Under the pieces are notes generated by a model that had not been told where the DNA came from, searched no databases, and was given only the letters and a program-made list of their open reading frames with translations. A stretch of 29,156 nucleotides of DNA from Clostridiaceae bacterium (GTDB lineage Bacteria; Bacillota; Clostridia; Oscillospirales; Butyricicoccaceae), in assembly GCA_018383195.1 (NCBI GenBank), contig JAGZOP010000024.1, positions 1 through 29,156 on the forward strand, written 5' to 3'. Of the stretch, positions 21,467-28,548 are shown in pieces. The stretch's first letter is position 1, and every line of letters begins with the position of its first letter. The position numbers and the translations under genes were made by a program.

Positions 21467-22395
21467 GAGCTTGCCTCCTTGTCCCGGCGCTTGCGCCGCT
21501 CGATTTCCTCCAGCCAGTCCTGTTCCCACTGTTCCAGTGGACGGGTCGGGTCGTCTCGGGACGCAGTCTGCTTTGGTACGTAATGCAGGATCGTGCGGTA
21601 TGCATACGGCTCCGCATCCCGGACTGCTTTTCCTCTGAGCGATTCCAGCGCCTCCAGAATGAGCTCCGCAGCCTTGCCGCCGGTCTTTAGGTTCCCAACC
21701 GTTTTCAGGTGGGATGCACCCGGCTCCCGTCCGAATACAGAACAGAATTTCTCGCGATACAGGGAAAGGAAAGGAGTGTCTTCTCCTTCTCCATCTGATC
21801 TTATGTTATCTAATGTAATGTCCTCTCCTCTAATCTCCTTTCCTCTCCTCTCCTGATTTCTTCCGTCAGAAACCGGATTATTGACGTCGGTATTTGAATT
21901 TCTTCCGTCAGAAATAAAAAAAGACAGAATGGAGCTGTTCTTCGAGATGGATTCCATGTCCTGCCGGTTCAGCAGCCACAAATCCAGATCGAAGCATACA
22001 TCCTTGCGCTTGGTCGTGCCGCGATAATAACACGTCTGCGCCCATCGGGAGGTAATCACACCGCGCCGGTACAAATCGCCGTCAAAAAAGCCACACGCAA
22101 CCAGCTCGTCGATTACATTCCCTATTTTCTCCGCCTGCGGAAGCCCGGGACCTACCAGCCGCTGCTGCAGCCAGTGAATCACATCCGCGCGCTCCCGTTC
22201 GGTCTGATAATTCAGGTAATACCCGTTGGTCAGGAACATCATATCATGCAGGGATTTGTATATCACAAAGGATAAATACCCATACAGATTCCTAACCGAC
22301 CGGAACCTGGGATCGTCCCAGAAATCCGGTTCTTCCTGATACCATGGCAGCCGGATCTTATGCGGCCGCCCTACTTGCCTGCCTATCTCGATCAC
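21463..22395 (-). CDS. DnaD/DUF4373-type replication initiation protein
   Basis: About 310 residues. The conserved part begins GRPHKIRLPWYQEEPDFWDD and continues RSVRNLYGYLSFVIYKSLHD, the pattern of the DUF4373 (Lin1244/Lin1753) N-terminal domain, a winged helix found in phage replication initiators. A linker rich in Ser, Asn and Gly (about 190-220) is followed by a DnaD-like C-terminal region (FGREPGASHLKTVGNLKTGG; EPYAYRTILHYVPKQ). The start is uncertain: GTG at 22395 is given, but an ATA at 22386 has the better placed GGAGGT (7-base spacer). It probably recruits helicase to the phage origin. Confidence 0.75.
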   Translation of the reverse strand: MIEIGRQVGRPHKIRLPWYQEEPDFWDDPRFRSVRNLYGYLSFVIYKSLHDMMFLTNGYYLNYQTERERADVIHWLQQRLVGPGLPQAEKIGNVIDELVACGFFDGDLYRRGVITSRWAQTCYYRGTTKRKDVCFDLDLWLLNRQDMESISKNSSILSFFISDGRNSNTDVNNPVSDGRNQERRGKEIRGEDITLDNIRSDGEGEDTPFLSLYREKFCSVFGREPGASHLKTVGNLKTGGKAAELILEALESLRGKAVRDAEPYAYRTILHYVPKQTASRDDPTRPLEQWEQDWLEEIERRKRRDKEASS

Positions 22396-22412
22396 CTCCC
22401 AGCAAGGCTTGT

Positions 22413-22432
22413 GGGCGGCAGGTGCGCCGCCC
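22413..22432 (-). other. GC-rich hairpin in the leader of the replication gene
   Basis: GGGCGGC (22413-22419) pairs perfectly with GCCGCCC (22426-22432) around a 6-base loop, in the 50-base gap before the replication gene. No U tract follows on the minus strand. It may affect translation or mRNA stability of the replication gene. Confidence 0.6.
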
Positions 22433-22445
22433 GTTTGCCGTAATT

Positions 22446-23177
22446 TTACGCCAGGATAATGACCTCGTCCTGCCATTCGGTCGGAAGCTCTGCGGTCAGA
22501 TAATCCCGGATGCCGAGAATCGCATCGTTCACCCACGCATTGCCGTCCGCCGTAAACAGCGCAGCTTCTACGCCCGCGGCGCCCCTGCGCACCCGAAATA
22601 CGAAGGTGCTCTCCGGCTGCGGGATTTCATTAAAGGTGCGGTAGGGCGCAAGGCTGATTGGGTTTGGAACCTCGATCTGTTTCACAAGCGAAATCCCACT
22701 GCGTGCCGTCACCTTTTGCGATACGCCGTCGTCTGCTGTCGTGACGCTGTTCTCGTCTACGATGTTGCCGACCAATTTTACAAGTGCATCCACATTGCTG
22801 CCCGGCACAAAATGCGCCTGCATGGCGATGATAAGATCCTCCACGCCGAGCCAGCGCCCAAACGGGAATGTCTTGGGGCTGACGCTGCATTCGAGCAGGC
22901 ACTCGCGCGCTTTATCGCGGTTCAGCTCATGATACAGGTTCACATGTTCCTGATCTGCCACATGGATGATGAATTTACGGTCGGTATCCTCCTCCAGTTC
23001 GTCGCATCCGGTGGTGATGTAATCCAGAATCGCCGTCAGGGTATGTACCTCCAGCGGACATGCCGTCCGTTCGTGCGGAATGCGGTCCAGCTTTTTGTCC
23101 GCATAGGTTTCGCCGCCGATTTCGAGCACATGCGGCTCACTCATGGATAAGATTTTTTCGATTGCTGCTTTTAACAT
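22446..23177 (-). CDS. DUF2303/YfdQ-like phage protein
   Basis: A 243-residue protein starting MLKAAIEKILSMSEPHVLEI after GGAGGAGGA. Middle: FIIHVADQEHVNLYHELNRD and WLGVEDLIIAMQAHFVPGSN. C-terminal: YRTFNEIPQPESTFVFRVRR, then AALFTADGNAWVNDAILGIR. The last two segments resemble the DUF2303 (YfdQ) family found in recombination/replication modules of phages. The biochemical role is unknown. It lies between a single-domain unknown protein and the replication initiator, all co-directional, so a role in replication or recombination is likely. Confidence 0.65.
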   Translation of the reverse strand: MLKAAIEKILSMSEPHVLEIGGETYADKKLDRIPHERTACPLEVHTLTAILDYITTGCDELEEDTDRKFIIHVADQEHVNLYHELNRDKARECLLECSVSPKTFPFGRWLGVEDLIIAMQAHFVPGSNVDALVKLVGNIVDENSVTTADDGVSQKVTARSGISLVKQIEVPNPISLAPYRTFNEIPQPESTFVFRVRRGAAGVEAALFTADGNAWVNDAILGIRDYLTAELPTEWQDEVIILA

Positions 23178-23196
23178 GGTATGTCCTCCTCCTGTT

Positions 23197-23568
23197 TTAC
23201 GCCTGCTTCACATCTGCAAGCCGAATCATTTTGGGTTCTTCCTGTTCGCCGCCGGCGAAATTACGCTGTCCGGGCACCTGCGGTGTGTACTCCATCAGTA
23301 CCGGCTCTTCTTCGGTGCCGCCGAGCAGCAGCGTGCTGTCCAGCGCCTTGACCGGTGCCAGCTTGCTTTTCACGCCCACACGCACCGACATGCTTTCCCG
23401 GCTCTCGGTCGGGGTCATGGCAATCTCAATGGTCAGCGTGCGCGCCTTTTTCGCTTCGGTATTCAGATCTCTGCAATTTTTCGTGATCTTGGCAAGCTCG
23501 TAGCTCACGCGCTCCCCGATCGCGCCGTTCATCATCTCGAGAATGTTGATTTCCTGTACTTCTCCCAT
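23197..23568 (-). CDS. Hypothetical replication-module protein
   Basis: A 123-residue protein starting MGEVQEINILEMMNGAIGER, with YELAKITKNCRDLNTEAKKA, a beta stretch RTLTIEIAMTPTESRESMSV and KSKLAPVKALDSTLLLGG, ending in a charged tail. It recurs in my memory as an uncharacterised protein of Clostridia phages, without a named domain. The ATG has AAAGGACGG upstream. The first 143 bases overlap the 3' part of the previous gene in another frame. It is probably a small beta-rich accessory of the recombination module. Confidence 0.7.
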   Translation of the reverse strand: MGEVQEINILEMMNGAIGERVSYELAKITKNCRDLNTEAKKARTLTIEIAMTPTESRESMSVRVGVKSKLAPVKALDSTLLLGGTEEEPVLMEYTPQVPGQRNFAGGEQEEPKMIRLADVKQA

Positions 23569-23725
23569 CTGTTTTCCGTCCTTTCTGCATGCGGAATTGC
23601 CGCATGATTGTGTCGATTACCTCGCCGCAGGTCACGCCCCAGCGCGCCGCAATGGTTTGCACATGCCGCGCGGTTTCCGTGGTAACCAAATAGGTTTCTA
23701 AAATTCGATCTCTGTCCAATCCCAT
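23426..23725 (-). CDS. Small regulator-like protein with long overlap into the next gene
   Basis: A 99-residue frame starting MGLDRDRILETYLVTTETAR with AGGTG 6 bases upstream. Residues 1-52 (HVQTIAARWGVTCGEVIDTI) look like a short helix-turn-helix or ribbon-helix-helix protein and are convincing. Residues 53-99 are Arg-rich and overlap the next gene's coding region by 143 bases, so that part may simply be read-through of the wrong frame. The real functional unit is probably about 55 residues, or a frameshift has moved its stop. DNA binding is inferred only from the helix pattern. Confidence 0.6.
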   Translation of the reverse strand: MGLDRDRILETYLVTTETARHVQTIAARWGVTCGEVIDTIMRQFRMQKGRKTDGRSTGNQHSRDDERRDRGARELRACQDHEKLQRSEYRSEKGAHADH

Positions 23726-23734
23726 GACCGCACC

Positions 23735-24430
23735 TCACTCTGGGCAGATGCGCACGTCCAGCCCCGGGAACTCCTGCCGGAAACGCCGCATCCATGCTTC
23801 TTCATTGGAATTGCCTGCGGACAAATGCAGCAGCCAAACGCATAGACAGCTGCTGAGATCCAGCTTTTTCAAATACCGGATGCAGTCGCCGACCTCCATA
23901 TGGGTGTGGCGGATGCGGGTTTTCAAGGCGTCCGGCATGCGCTCCGACCGCTCAAGCAGCACGTCCTCATAGTTGCATTCGATCGCCACATAGGTCAACC
24001 GGGCGGGCGTATAATCCAGATTGCGCGTATCCGCCGCAAACAGCAGCCGCTCACCGGTGCGCGTGTCGTCGATCAGGAAGCCGACCGGCTCCTTTGCGTC
24101 GTGCCATACCCGGAACGCCATCACGCGCAGCCACCCGATCTGCACCGGCGCGCGCGCCTCTAAGATCTCTGCCTCCGGCAGATCCAACGCCCGTGCTGTC
24201 CCCTCGGTCATAAAAACCGGTATGCCCTGTTTGATGAGCTGCCCTGCCGCATGGCTGTGGTCCTTGTGCTCATGTGTCACAAAGCAGGCGGCGCACCGGC
24301 TGAGCGTGAACCCTGTGGCTTTTTTCAGCTTGGGCAGGGTCAGACCGCACTCAAGCTGAATGGTTGTTTCCCCGTCGGATACCATATACGCATTACCCTT
24401 TGATGAGCTTGCCAGACTGCGAAACGTCAT
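23735..24430 (-). CDS. MBL-fold metallohydrolase (WalJ/YycJ-like), putative nuclease
   Basis: A 231-residue protein. The start MTFRSLASSSKGNAYMVSDG is chosen by an ATGA overlap with the upstream stop. Metallo-beta-lactamase motifs are visible: the opening SSSKGNAY and HEHKDHSH at 53-60 (HxHxDH), the strand FAADTRNLDYTP with a metal-binding aspartate, and a late LLHLSAGN. The closest remembered relatives are the WalJ/YycJ hydrolases, which act on DNA ends. In this phage it stands with an SbcC-like ATPase and a probable ssDNA-binding protein, so it may be the nuclease of the recombination module. Confidence 0.82.
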   Translation of the reverse strand: MTFRSLASSSKGNAYMVSDGETTIQLECGLTLPKLKKATGFTLSRCAACFVTHEHKDHSHAAGQLIKQGIPVFMTEGTARALDLPEAEILEARAPVQIGWLRVMAFRVWHDAKEPVGFLIDDTRTGERLLFAADTRNLDYTPARLTYVAIECNYEDVLLERSERMPDALKTRIRHTHMEVGDCIRYLKKLDLSSCLCVWLLHLSAGNSNEEAWMRRFRQEFPGLDVRICPE

Positions 24431-25050
24431 ATCGGGCAATCCTCCTTATCCTCGGGCTGCATATCAGATGTATCCTGCGGTGCATCCGGCATATCGAGCG
24501 GCTGCGCCGGCGGATCCTGCTGGTACTGCTCAGACTGCTCAATGACGCTACGCACCCAGTCCGGCAGCGCGTCCCACTTTTCTCCTGCAAATCCATCCAG
24601 ATCGATATCATACGATACATACGGGTTGCTGGATTCCGGCGCCTTCATGCCGCGCGGCAGAGCCATCACGTTTTCAATCCGGTTGTGCTTGCCATCTTCG
24701 CTCAGCGTGACCTGCACCTGACATCCGCGCCCGAGCAGGTCAAACAGCTCCAAGTCGCGCAGCTCGTCCTCCGTGAATTTTTTGTTCAGCCACGAACAGA
24801 GCAGCTTATACAGGTTGCTCTTTGCAGCTGTTGTGTACGTGTACCGCTGCGAGAGCTGGCGCGGCTTGCGCTGTCCGTCGATCTCAATCGTCACGTCCGG
24901 GATGTCGAACGCAAGCAGCAGCTTGTTTTCCACTTTCTTATAAACTTCACTGTACTGCTGTCCCAGATCCACGACCATGGTACAGACCGCCATATATACA
25001 TCCGGCTCCATGGGCGGGATGGACGGCTTGCATTTGTCTTTCAGCTTCAC
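24427..25050 (-). CDS. Probable ssDNA-binding/DUF669-like protein
   Basis: A 207-residue protein starting from GTG (GGAGGT upstream, GTGA overlap with the ATPase stop). It begins MKLKDKCKPSIPPMEPDVYM, with AVCTMVVDLGQQYSEVYKKV, then QLSQRYTYTTAAKSNLYKLL and LFDLLGRGCQVQVTLSEDGK, ending in an acidic Pro/Asp/Gln-rich tail. Layout and acidic tail fit the OB-fold-like DUF669-type proteins that replace SSB in phage replication modules. The acidic tail would recruit partners. This is a family resemblance by reading, not proven. Confidence 0.6.
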   Translation of the reverse strand: MKLKDKCKPSIPPMEPDVYMAVCTMVVDLGQQYSEVYKKVENKLLLAFDIPDVTIEIDGQRKPRQLSQRYTYTTAAKSNLYKLLCSWLNKKFTEDELRDLELFDLLGRGCQVQVTLSEDGKHNRIENVMALPRGMKAPESSNPYVSYDIDLDGFAGEKWDALPDWVRSVIEQSEQYQQDPPAQPLDMPDAPQDTSDMQPEDKEDCPI

Positions 25051-26990
25051 ATCAAAACCTCCATATTTCTATCTTCGACCGCCAGGCGGATGACCTGCAT
25101 ATCAGCCGGCGGGAAATCGGTCACGCTCTCCGCGCGGTCTATGAACAGCGGCACCTGTACGCCGTAATACGCGCTGAGCGTCTGCACGATGTCCAGCCCG
25201 ACCTTGATTTTCTCGCCGTCGGACAGGCTGCCGTAAGACCGTCCATCCATCATCACGTCGCAGCAGTCCTCCAGTCCGCCGTTGACCTGCTCGCGGAACA
25301 GCCGGAACCGGACGCGCTGAAACCGTCCGTTGATGGCTTCGGTAATCGCATCCACCTTGTACCGCGCAAATTCTTCGCACAGGAAGAGTAAGCTGTCGAT
25401 CTGTTCCAGCTCCGCGGCTTGGGTGCGCTGGTCGGTGCGCAGCTCCTGGGCGCGCTGCTCTGCCGCCGCAATCCCAGATTCTTTGGCAAGCGCTGCGCGC
25501 AGTTCGGACAATTTATGCGCTGCGTCTGCGACCTGCGCTTTTACGGTGCGCGCCTGCGCTTCGCTGTCCGCAGAAAGCTGCTGCACCTTCGTGCTTGCTT
25601 GTTCGAGTGCTGTCCGCAGTTCTGCGGTCTGCGCCGCATATCCCGGCAGATCTTCGATTTCGGGCGTTTCGGGCGCCGCCGTCGCCGCAAGCCGGTTCGC
25701 AAGCTCCTGCACTCGGGCAGAAAGCCGCTCCTCCTCTCTGCGGTGCTCCCCCTCGCTCGTTTCCACCGCTGCAAGGCTCTGTTTCAAGAGATCGCTGTCT
25801 GCTTTCAGGCGGTTCAGGCGGTCTTTTTTATCCTGCTCAAACCGCTCTTTTGCCTGCTGCACCCGGTCTGGCGGCAGCGGCTGCCCGCAGGTCGGGCAGG
25901 TATCCTTGCCGGAATAGCACTCCCTGCTGATCTGCTTCCACTGCGCGCGGTAATCTTCCAGCCGCAGGTTTGCCATCTCGATCTGCGACCGGCAGCCGTC
26001 CGCCGCCTGCGTCTCCCGCTGCTGCGCCGCACGCAGGGTATCCAATTCCCGCTGCATCGCAGGACGCGGGTCGAATACCGACACTTCCTGACTGCGGCGG
26101 TGCGCCGCATTTTCGTTTTCCAGCCTGTCCAGTTCGTTTTGCAGGCGCATCCGCACATTTTGCGTGCCGGTGAGCGCCGTATTGTGCGTGATATCGTAGA
26201 GTTCTGCTTCCAGCGCCTGCCGTTCGGTTTCTGCCTGTGCAATTTCTGCACGAAGCTGCGCAAAATCCATTTCCCGCAGTCCGGCAACCGATTTTTGAAC
26301 TTCGTCAATCCGGATCGGCAATATTTTGAGTGTGCCGTTCACCGCCCGCCAGCGGGATTTCAGCGACTGCTTGTATTCGTCCACAGTCCACCGGCCGACC
26401 GCAGTCGCCAGCGGTGCAAACTTTACGTTTGCTGCCATAATTGCCGCATCATCCTGCACGCCGCACAGTTCAAACAGCAGTTTGCGCCGCTCCTGCCATT
26501 TCAGTTTTGCCGGAAAACGATAAACGTCGGTTAACATCTGAAATGCATCCTCGTCGATCAGCTCACCCACAATGCGCTTATATTCGTTCTCCTTACGCGG
26601 AATCTCATCAATCAGATGGTCGGTCGTATGCCCTGCAAATTTCGCTTCCAAAGCGCCGCGCGGTTTTTCCCACTTTTCACGATAGATCTTCTGAAATGCA
26701 ATCCGATCTCCGTCTGTCTCCAATACGGCGGACACCGTAGGCATCGCACCGGGCAGGACATTCCCCATTTTGTCGCGGGGTTTGATCTGGAATCCCTCGC
26801 TCTCCGGCTGATTCCCGCGCGCATCCTTACCGGTGAGCAGCCAGCACAGCGCATCGTAAACCGAAGTCTTGCCCTCACCGTTCCTGCCGGAAATGACGGC
26901 GTCTTGCCCATCAAAGCGAATCTCCCGGAACGAAATCCCTTTGAAATTTTGAATGCTTAACTCAATCAGTTTGATTTTCTTCATTGACAT
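25047..26990 (-). CDS. SbcC/Rad50-like SMC ATPase with zinc hook
   Basis: A 647-residue protein starting MSMKKIKLIELSIQNFKGIS (GGAGGCGGG before the first ATG; the ATG two codons later is an alternative). Walker A GRNGEGKTS at 35-43; coiled coils at about 240-360 and 375-535; a CPTCG zinc hook at 365-369; ABC signature SLSDGEK at 588-594; and a Walker B-like LFIDRAES at 615-622, where Arg follows the Asp. This is the SbcC/Rad50 family, but half the usual length because of short coils. No SbcD nuclease gene is seen; the MBL-fold protein two genes downstream may take its place. Confidence 0.88.
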   Translation of the reverse strand: MSMKKIKLIELSIQNFKGISFREIRFDGQDAVISGRNGEGKTSVYDALCWLLTGKDARGNQPESEGFQIKPRDKMGNVLPGAMPTVSAVLETDGDRIAFQKIYREKWEKPRGALEAKFAGHTTDHLIDEIPRKENEYKRIVGELIDEDAFQMLTDVYRFPAKLKWQERRKLLFELCGVQDDAAIMAANVKFAPLATAVGRWTVDEYKQSLKSRWRAVNGTLKILPIRIDEVQKSVAGLREMDFAQLRAEIAQAETERQALEAELYDITHNTALTGTQNVRMRLQNELDRLENENAAHRRSQEVSVFDPRPAMQRELDTLRAAQQRETQAADGCRSQIEMANLRLEDYRAQWKQISRECYSGKDTCPTCGQPLPPDRVQQAKERFEQDKKDRLNRLKADSDLLKQSLAAVETSEGEHRREEERLSARVQELANRLAATAAPETPEIEDLPGYAAQTAELRTALEQASTKVQQLSADSEAQARTVKAQVADAAHKLSELRAALAKESGIAAAEQRAQELRTDQRTQAAELEQIDSLLFLCEEFARYKVDAITEAINGRFQRVRFRLFREQVNGGLEDCCDVMMDGRSYGSLSDGEKIKVGLDIVQTLSAYYGVQVPLFIDRAESVTDFPPADMQVIRLAVEDRNMEVLM

Positions 26991-27008
26991 CCCGCCTCCA
27001 AACGGGTA

Positions 27009-27188
27009 TTATGTAAGTGAATTATTGGTTTTTGCCGCTTCCGGATTGCCGTCCGGGGCGGCGTTTTTCTTTTTCTGGAGTTCTTTCAGGCGTTTCAGGT
27101 ATTCCTGCTGACGCTGACCGCATTTCTTTTGATACTCAAATGCGATGTCTGCCGTGCGCTCTCTCCCGATGTCTTTACTTTTTTTCAT
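27009..27188 (-). CDS. Small basic early protein, hypothetical
   Basis: A 59-residue protein starting MKKSKDIGRERTADIAFEYQ with KKCGQRQQEYLKRLKELQKK, ending in a Gly/Asn/Pro-rich tail. The first 40 residues are a strongly basic amphipathic helix. The ATG lies in the last codons of the membrane protein gene (overlap 14 bases) with a modest GGA ribosome binding site. The frame continues 34 codons upstream as a shadow. Family not recognised. A small nucleic-acid-binding or ATPase-accessory role is possible given its place just before the SbcC-like ATPase. Confidence 0.6.
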   Translation of the reverse strand: MKKSKDIGRERTADIAFEYQKKCGQRQQEYLKRLKELQKKKNAAPDGNPEAAKTNNSLT

Positions 27189-27357
27189 CGAGCTTCCAGA
27201 ACAGATATCGCAGCGCAAGCCACCCCGCGCCGACCATGCCGCCTGCCTTTGCCATCCACCCCGGCATGCTTGCCATCGTGATGATTCCAACGCCCATCGC
27301 CGCCGCGATGAACATGAGGAGCGTATAACGCCCCATGAGAATTACGCTTTTTTTCAC
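27175..27357 (-). CDS. Small membrane protein, hypothetical
   Basis: A 60-residue protein starting MKKSVILMGRYTLLMFIAAA, with two hydrophobic helices at about 8-30 (LLMFIAAAMGVGIITMAS) and 34-53 (WMAKAGGMVGAGWLALRYLF) and a basic C-terminus. It is an early-expressed membrane peptide between the excisionase-like gene and the basic small protein. No family is recognised; roles such as superinfection exclusion are common for such proteins, but nothing here proves one. Confidence 0.6.
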   Translation of the reverse strand: MKKSVILMGRYTLLMFIAAAMGVGIITMASMPGWMAKAGGMVGAGWLALRYLFWKLDEKK

Positions 27358-27367
27358 AAGAAACCTC

Positions 27368-27622
27368 CTATCTTTTCAGCCCCTCTGGGACTGCTCGAAC
27401 CGTTCCGGTTGCCTTTGGATGAAGATCGACAAGCCCCGGAGTATTCAGGCACTCAATAAGTTGATCCAAATTCACGAATTGGCGGCGACCGGCTCTAATC
27501 ACTGTAACCGCACCGCTGTTCATCAGCGCACGGATATGACACTCCCTAAACACTGTGTCCGGGTCCATTTTGCGCAATTCTGCCGCAGCTTGCGCCGCAG
27601 ATCGTATACGTGGTAACGACAT
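27368..27622 (-). CDS. Excisionase-like small DNA-binding protein
   Basis: An 84-residue protein starting MSLPRIRSAAQAAAELRKMD, followed by PDTVFRECHIRALMNSGAVT and VIRAGRRQFVNLDQLIECLN. This is the MerR/HTH_17 pattern of short excisionase-type DNA-binding proteins: helix-turn-helix and then a beta wing with GRRQFVNLDQL. It may be the phage excisionase or an early transcription factor. The integrase is not in the window. The ATG has a GGAGG site. Transcription starts from a region divergent to a rightward small gene. Confidence 0.75.
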   Translation of the reverse strand: MSLPRIRSAAQAAAELRKMDPDTVFRECHIRALMNSGAVTVIRAGRRQFVNLDQLIECLNTPGLVDLHPKATGTVRAVPEGLKR

Positions 27623-27660
27623 ACTATTTCCCTCCTGTCTGATCTTACCCCCTTCCGAGA

Positions 27661-27677
27661 TTCAGTGCTATACTGAA
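27661..27677. promoter_or_regulatory. Palindromic operator over an extended -10 promoter
   Basis: TTCAGT-GCTAT-ACTGAA is a 6-base inverted repeat with a 5-base centre. Inside it, TGCTATACT forms a rightward extended -10 element (TATACT at 27669-27674) that would drive the small rightward gene at 27698. No good -35 is present, as is allowed for extended -10 promoters. A bound dimer would block the promoter. Confidence 0.6.
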
Positions 27678-27697
27678 AGCGGAAAGGAGGTGGTTAT

Positions 27698-27898
27698 ATA
27701 CTTTCCAACCAGCAAATAAAGTCCATTTTAACCGAACTGAAATATGATGGACGATATTATTGCTATCAGGCGAGTACACCTGAAATCTGGCACGATTTGA
27801 ACGATGTTGCTCCTTACGTTATTGGATTCAAACATCAATTACGGTCGTTCTCGTGTGCCGGACTGTCGCAGCTTGGCAAGGACTTGTTAGAAAAGTAA
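27698..27898 (+). CDS. Rightward 66-residue protein with apparent ATA start
   Basis: An open frame with coding character, ILSNQQIKSILTELKYDGRY followed by YCYQASTPEIWHDLNDVAPY and a C-terminus VIGFKHQLRSFSCAGLSQLG. There is no ATG, GTG or TTG in frame near its beginning. An ATA at 27698 has an ideal AAAGGAGG with a 7-base spacer, so initiation at ATA is likely. It is the only rightward gene besides the repressor, has its own operator-like promoter, and its 3' end overlaps the convergent gene by 64 bases. I do not know its function; a small regulator or toxin-like peptide is possible. Confidence 0.6.
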   Translation: MLSNQQIKSILTELKYDGRYYCYQASTPEIWHDLNDVAPYVIGFKHQLRSFSCAGLSQLGKDLLEK

Positions 27899-28098
27899 CC
27901 TGCCGGAACACCGGAGAGTTTGACACCGTAAATGTCAAATTCTTCGGTGGCTTCTTTTTGAAAGCTCTGGTCATATCTGCAAATCGTGATTTTATCCGGT
28001 TCAACCTTGTACCACTTCACAAAATCCAGAGGTTTCCCTTTGATGATCGGTGCTGCGTCACACGCTTCTATCTGAACCTCGTCTTTGTGCAGCTTCAT
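27835..28098 (-). CDS. Small early protein, hypothetical
   Basis: An 87-residue protein starting MKLHKDEVQIEACDAAPIIK, with GKPLDFVKWYKVEPDKITIC and EEFDIYGVKLSGVPAGYFSN. The site GAGGTGG precedes the ATG at 28098, and the start overlaps the previous stop by 4 bases. The last 25 residues (NKSLPSCDSPAHENDRN) are odd and overlap the convergent rightward gene, so the original stop may have been lost. No family recognised. Confidence 0.6.
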   Translation of the reverse strand: MKLHKDEVQIEACDAAPIIKGKPLDFVKWYKVEPDKITICRYDQSFQKEATEEFDIYGVKLSGVPAGYFSNKSLPSCDSPAHENDRN

Positions 28099-28238
28099 TT
28101 TATCCACCTCTTTTCCTCAATGACTTCGTCCAGCGTTCCATCTGCGGAAACACGAAGCCTTCGTTCTTTCTGCCGTCCTTGTACCGACAACATGAGGGCG
28201 GCAATTTCTTCGGGTGTGCCATCAATGATGATTTTCAT
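28095..28238 (-). CDS. Small early protein (47 residues), hypothetical
   Basis: An open frame starting MKIIIDGTPEEIAALMLSVQ, continuing GRQKERRLRVSADGTLDEVI and ending EEKRWIK. GAGGAAAAAAT precedes the ATG at 28238. Its stop overlaps the next start by ATGA, which supports both ends. The pattern of a short beta start IIIDGTPEEIAAL is common in small phage early proteins. Function unknown. It would be translated from the Cro-like gene's transcript or from a promoter at the GTGAT/ATCAC site just upstream. Confidence 0.65.
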   Translation of the reverse strand: MKIIIDGTPEEIAALMLSVQGRQKERRLRVSADGTLDEVIEEKRWIK

Positions 28239-28289
28239 ATTTTTTCCTCACCCTCCTGTCTGTTTGGAAATCGGGTTGTAATCTTTTTA

Positions 28290-28304
28290 GTGATTTATAA
28301 TCAC
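28290..28304. promoter_or_regulatory. Operator-like palindrome after the Cro-like gene
   Basis: GTGATTTATAATCAC is an inverted repeat (GTGAT-N5-ATCAC) beginning 1 base beyond the Cro-like stop. It matches the two sites in the divergent promoter region. A bound repressor or Cro-like protein there could control expression of the downstream early genes. Confidence 0.6.
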
Positions 28305-28305
28305 C

Positions 28306-28512
28306 TTAACACGCAAAAAAAATTCTATCCCGTTCCTTGCGTGACAACCCCAAAATTCGGGTCAATGCTAAGATTTCCTTCGCTTTAAAATCACTTTCGT
28401 TCTCAATTTTCTTTTGAAGTCCGTAAGGAGTGATTCCAAGCTCTTCTGCGATGTACTTATATTTAAGTCCACGCGATTCTATTGCTTCTCTCAGCAGTTT
28501 AGTATCAGTCAA
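28306..28512 (-). CDS. Cro-like helix-turn-helix regulator
   Basis: A 68-residue protein starting from TTG with the ideal site AGGAGGTGAGAAA. It begins MTDTKLLREAIESRGLKYKY, followed by IAEELGITPYGLQKKIENES, a clear helix-turn-helix (residues about 18-40), and the C-terminal ILALTRILGLSRKERDRIFF. Small size, divergent orientation to the CI-like repressor and operator-like palindromes on both sides identify a Cro/antirepressor-type switch protein. The longer frame beginning at 28542 starts inside the promoter region and is not used. Confidence 0.85.
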   Translation of the reverse strand: MTDTKLLREAIESRGLKYKYIAEELGITPYGLQKKIENESDFKAKEILALTRILGLSRKERDRIFFAC

Positions 28513-28527
28513 TTTCTCACCTCCTGT

Positions 28528-28542
28528 GTGATTATTTATCAC
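28528..28542. promoter_or_regulatory. Operator-like site 1 of the genetic switch
   Basis: GTGATTATTTATCAC, an inverted repeat GTGAT-N5-ATCAC, lies just downstream of the -10 box of the leftward promoter, over the start of the Cro-like transcript. It matches the half sites at 28563 and 28290. Confidence 0.65.
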
Positions 28543-28548
28543 GCCTAT

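Noticed and set aside
21261..21617. N-terminal extension of the small Cys-rich gene to 196 codons
   Set aside because: The extra codons overlap two well-supported genes in other frames. The ATG at 21260 has a good ribosome binding site and a 4-base overlap.
22396..22536. Longer start of the DnaD-type gene (ATG at 22476 or further upstream)
   Set aside because: The added sequence is low in protein character and overlaps the previous gene; the conserved domain begins at about 22375.
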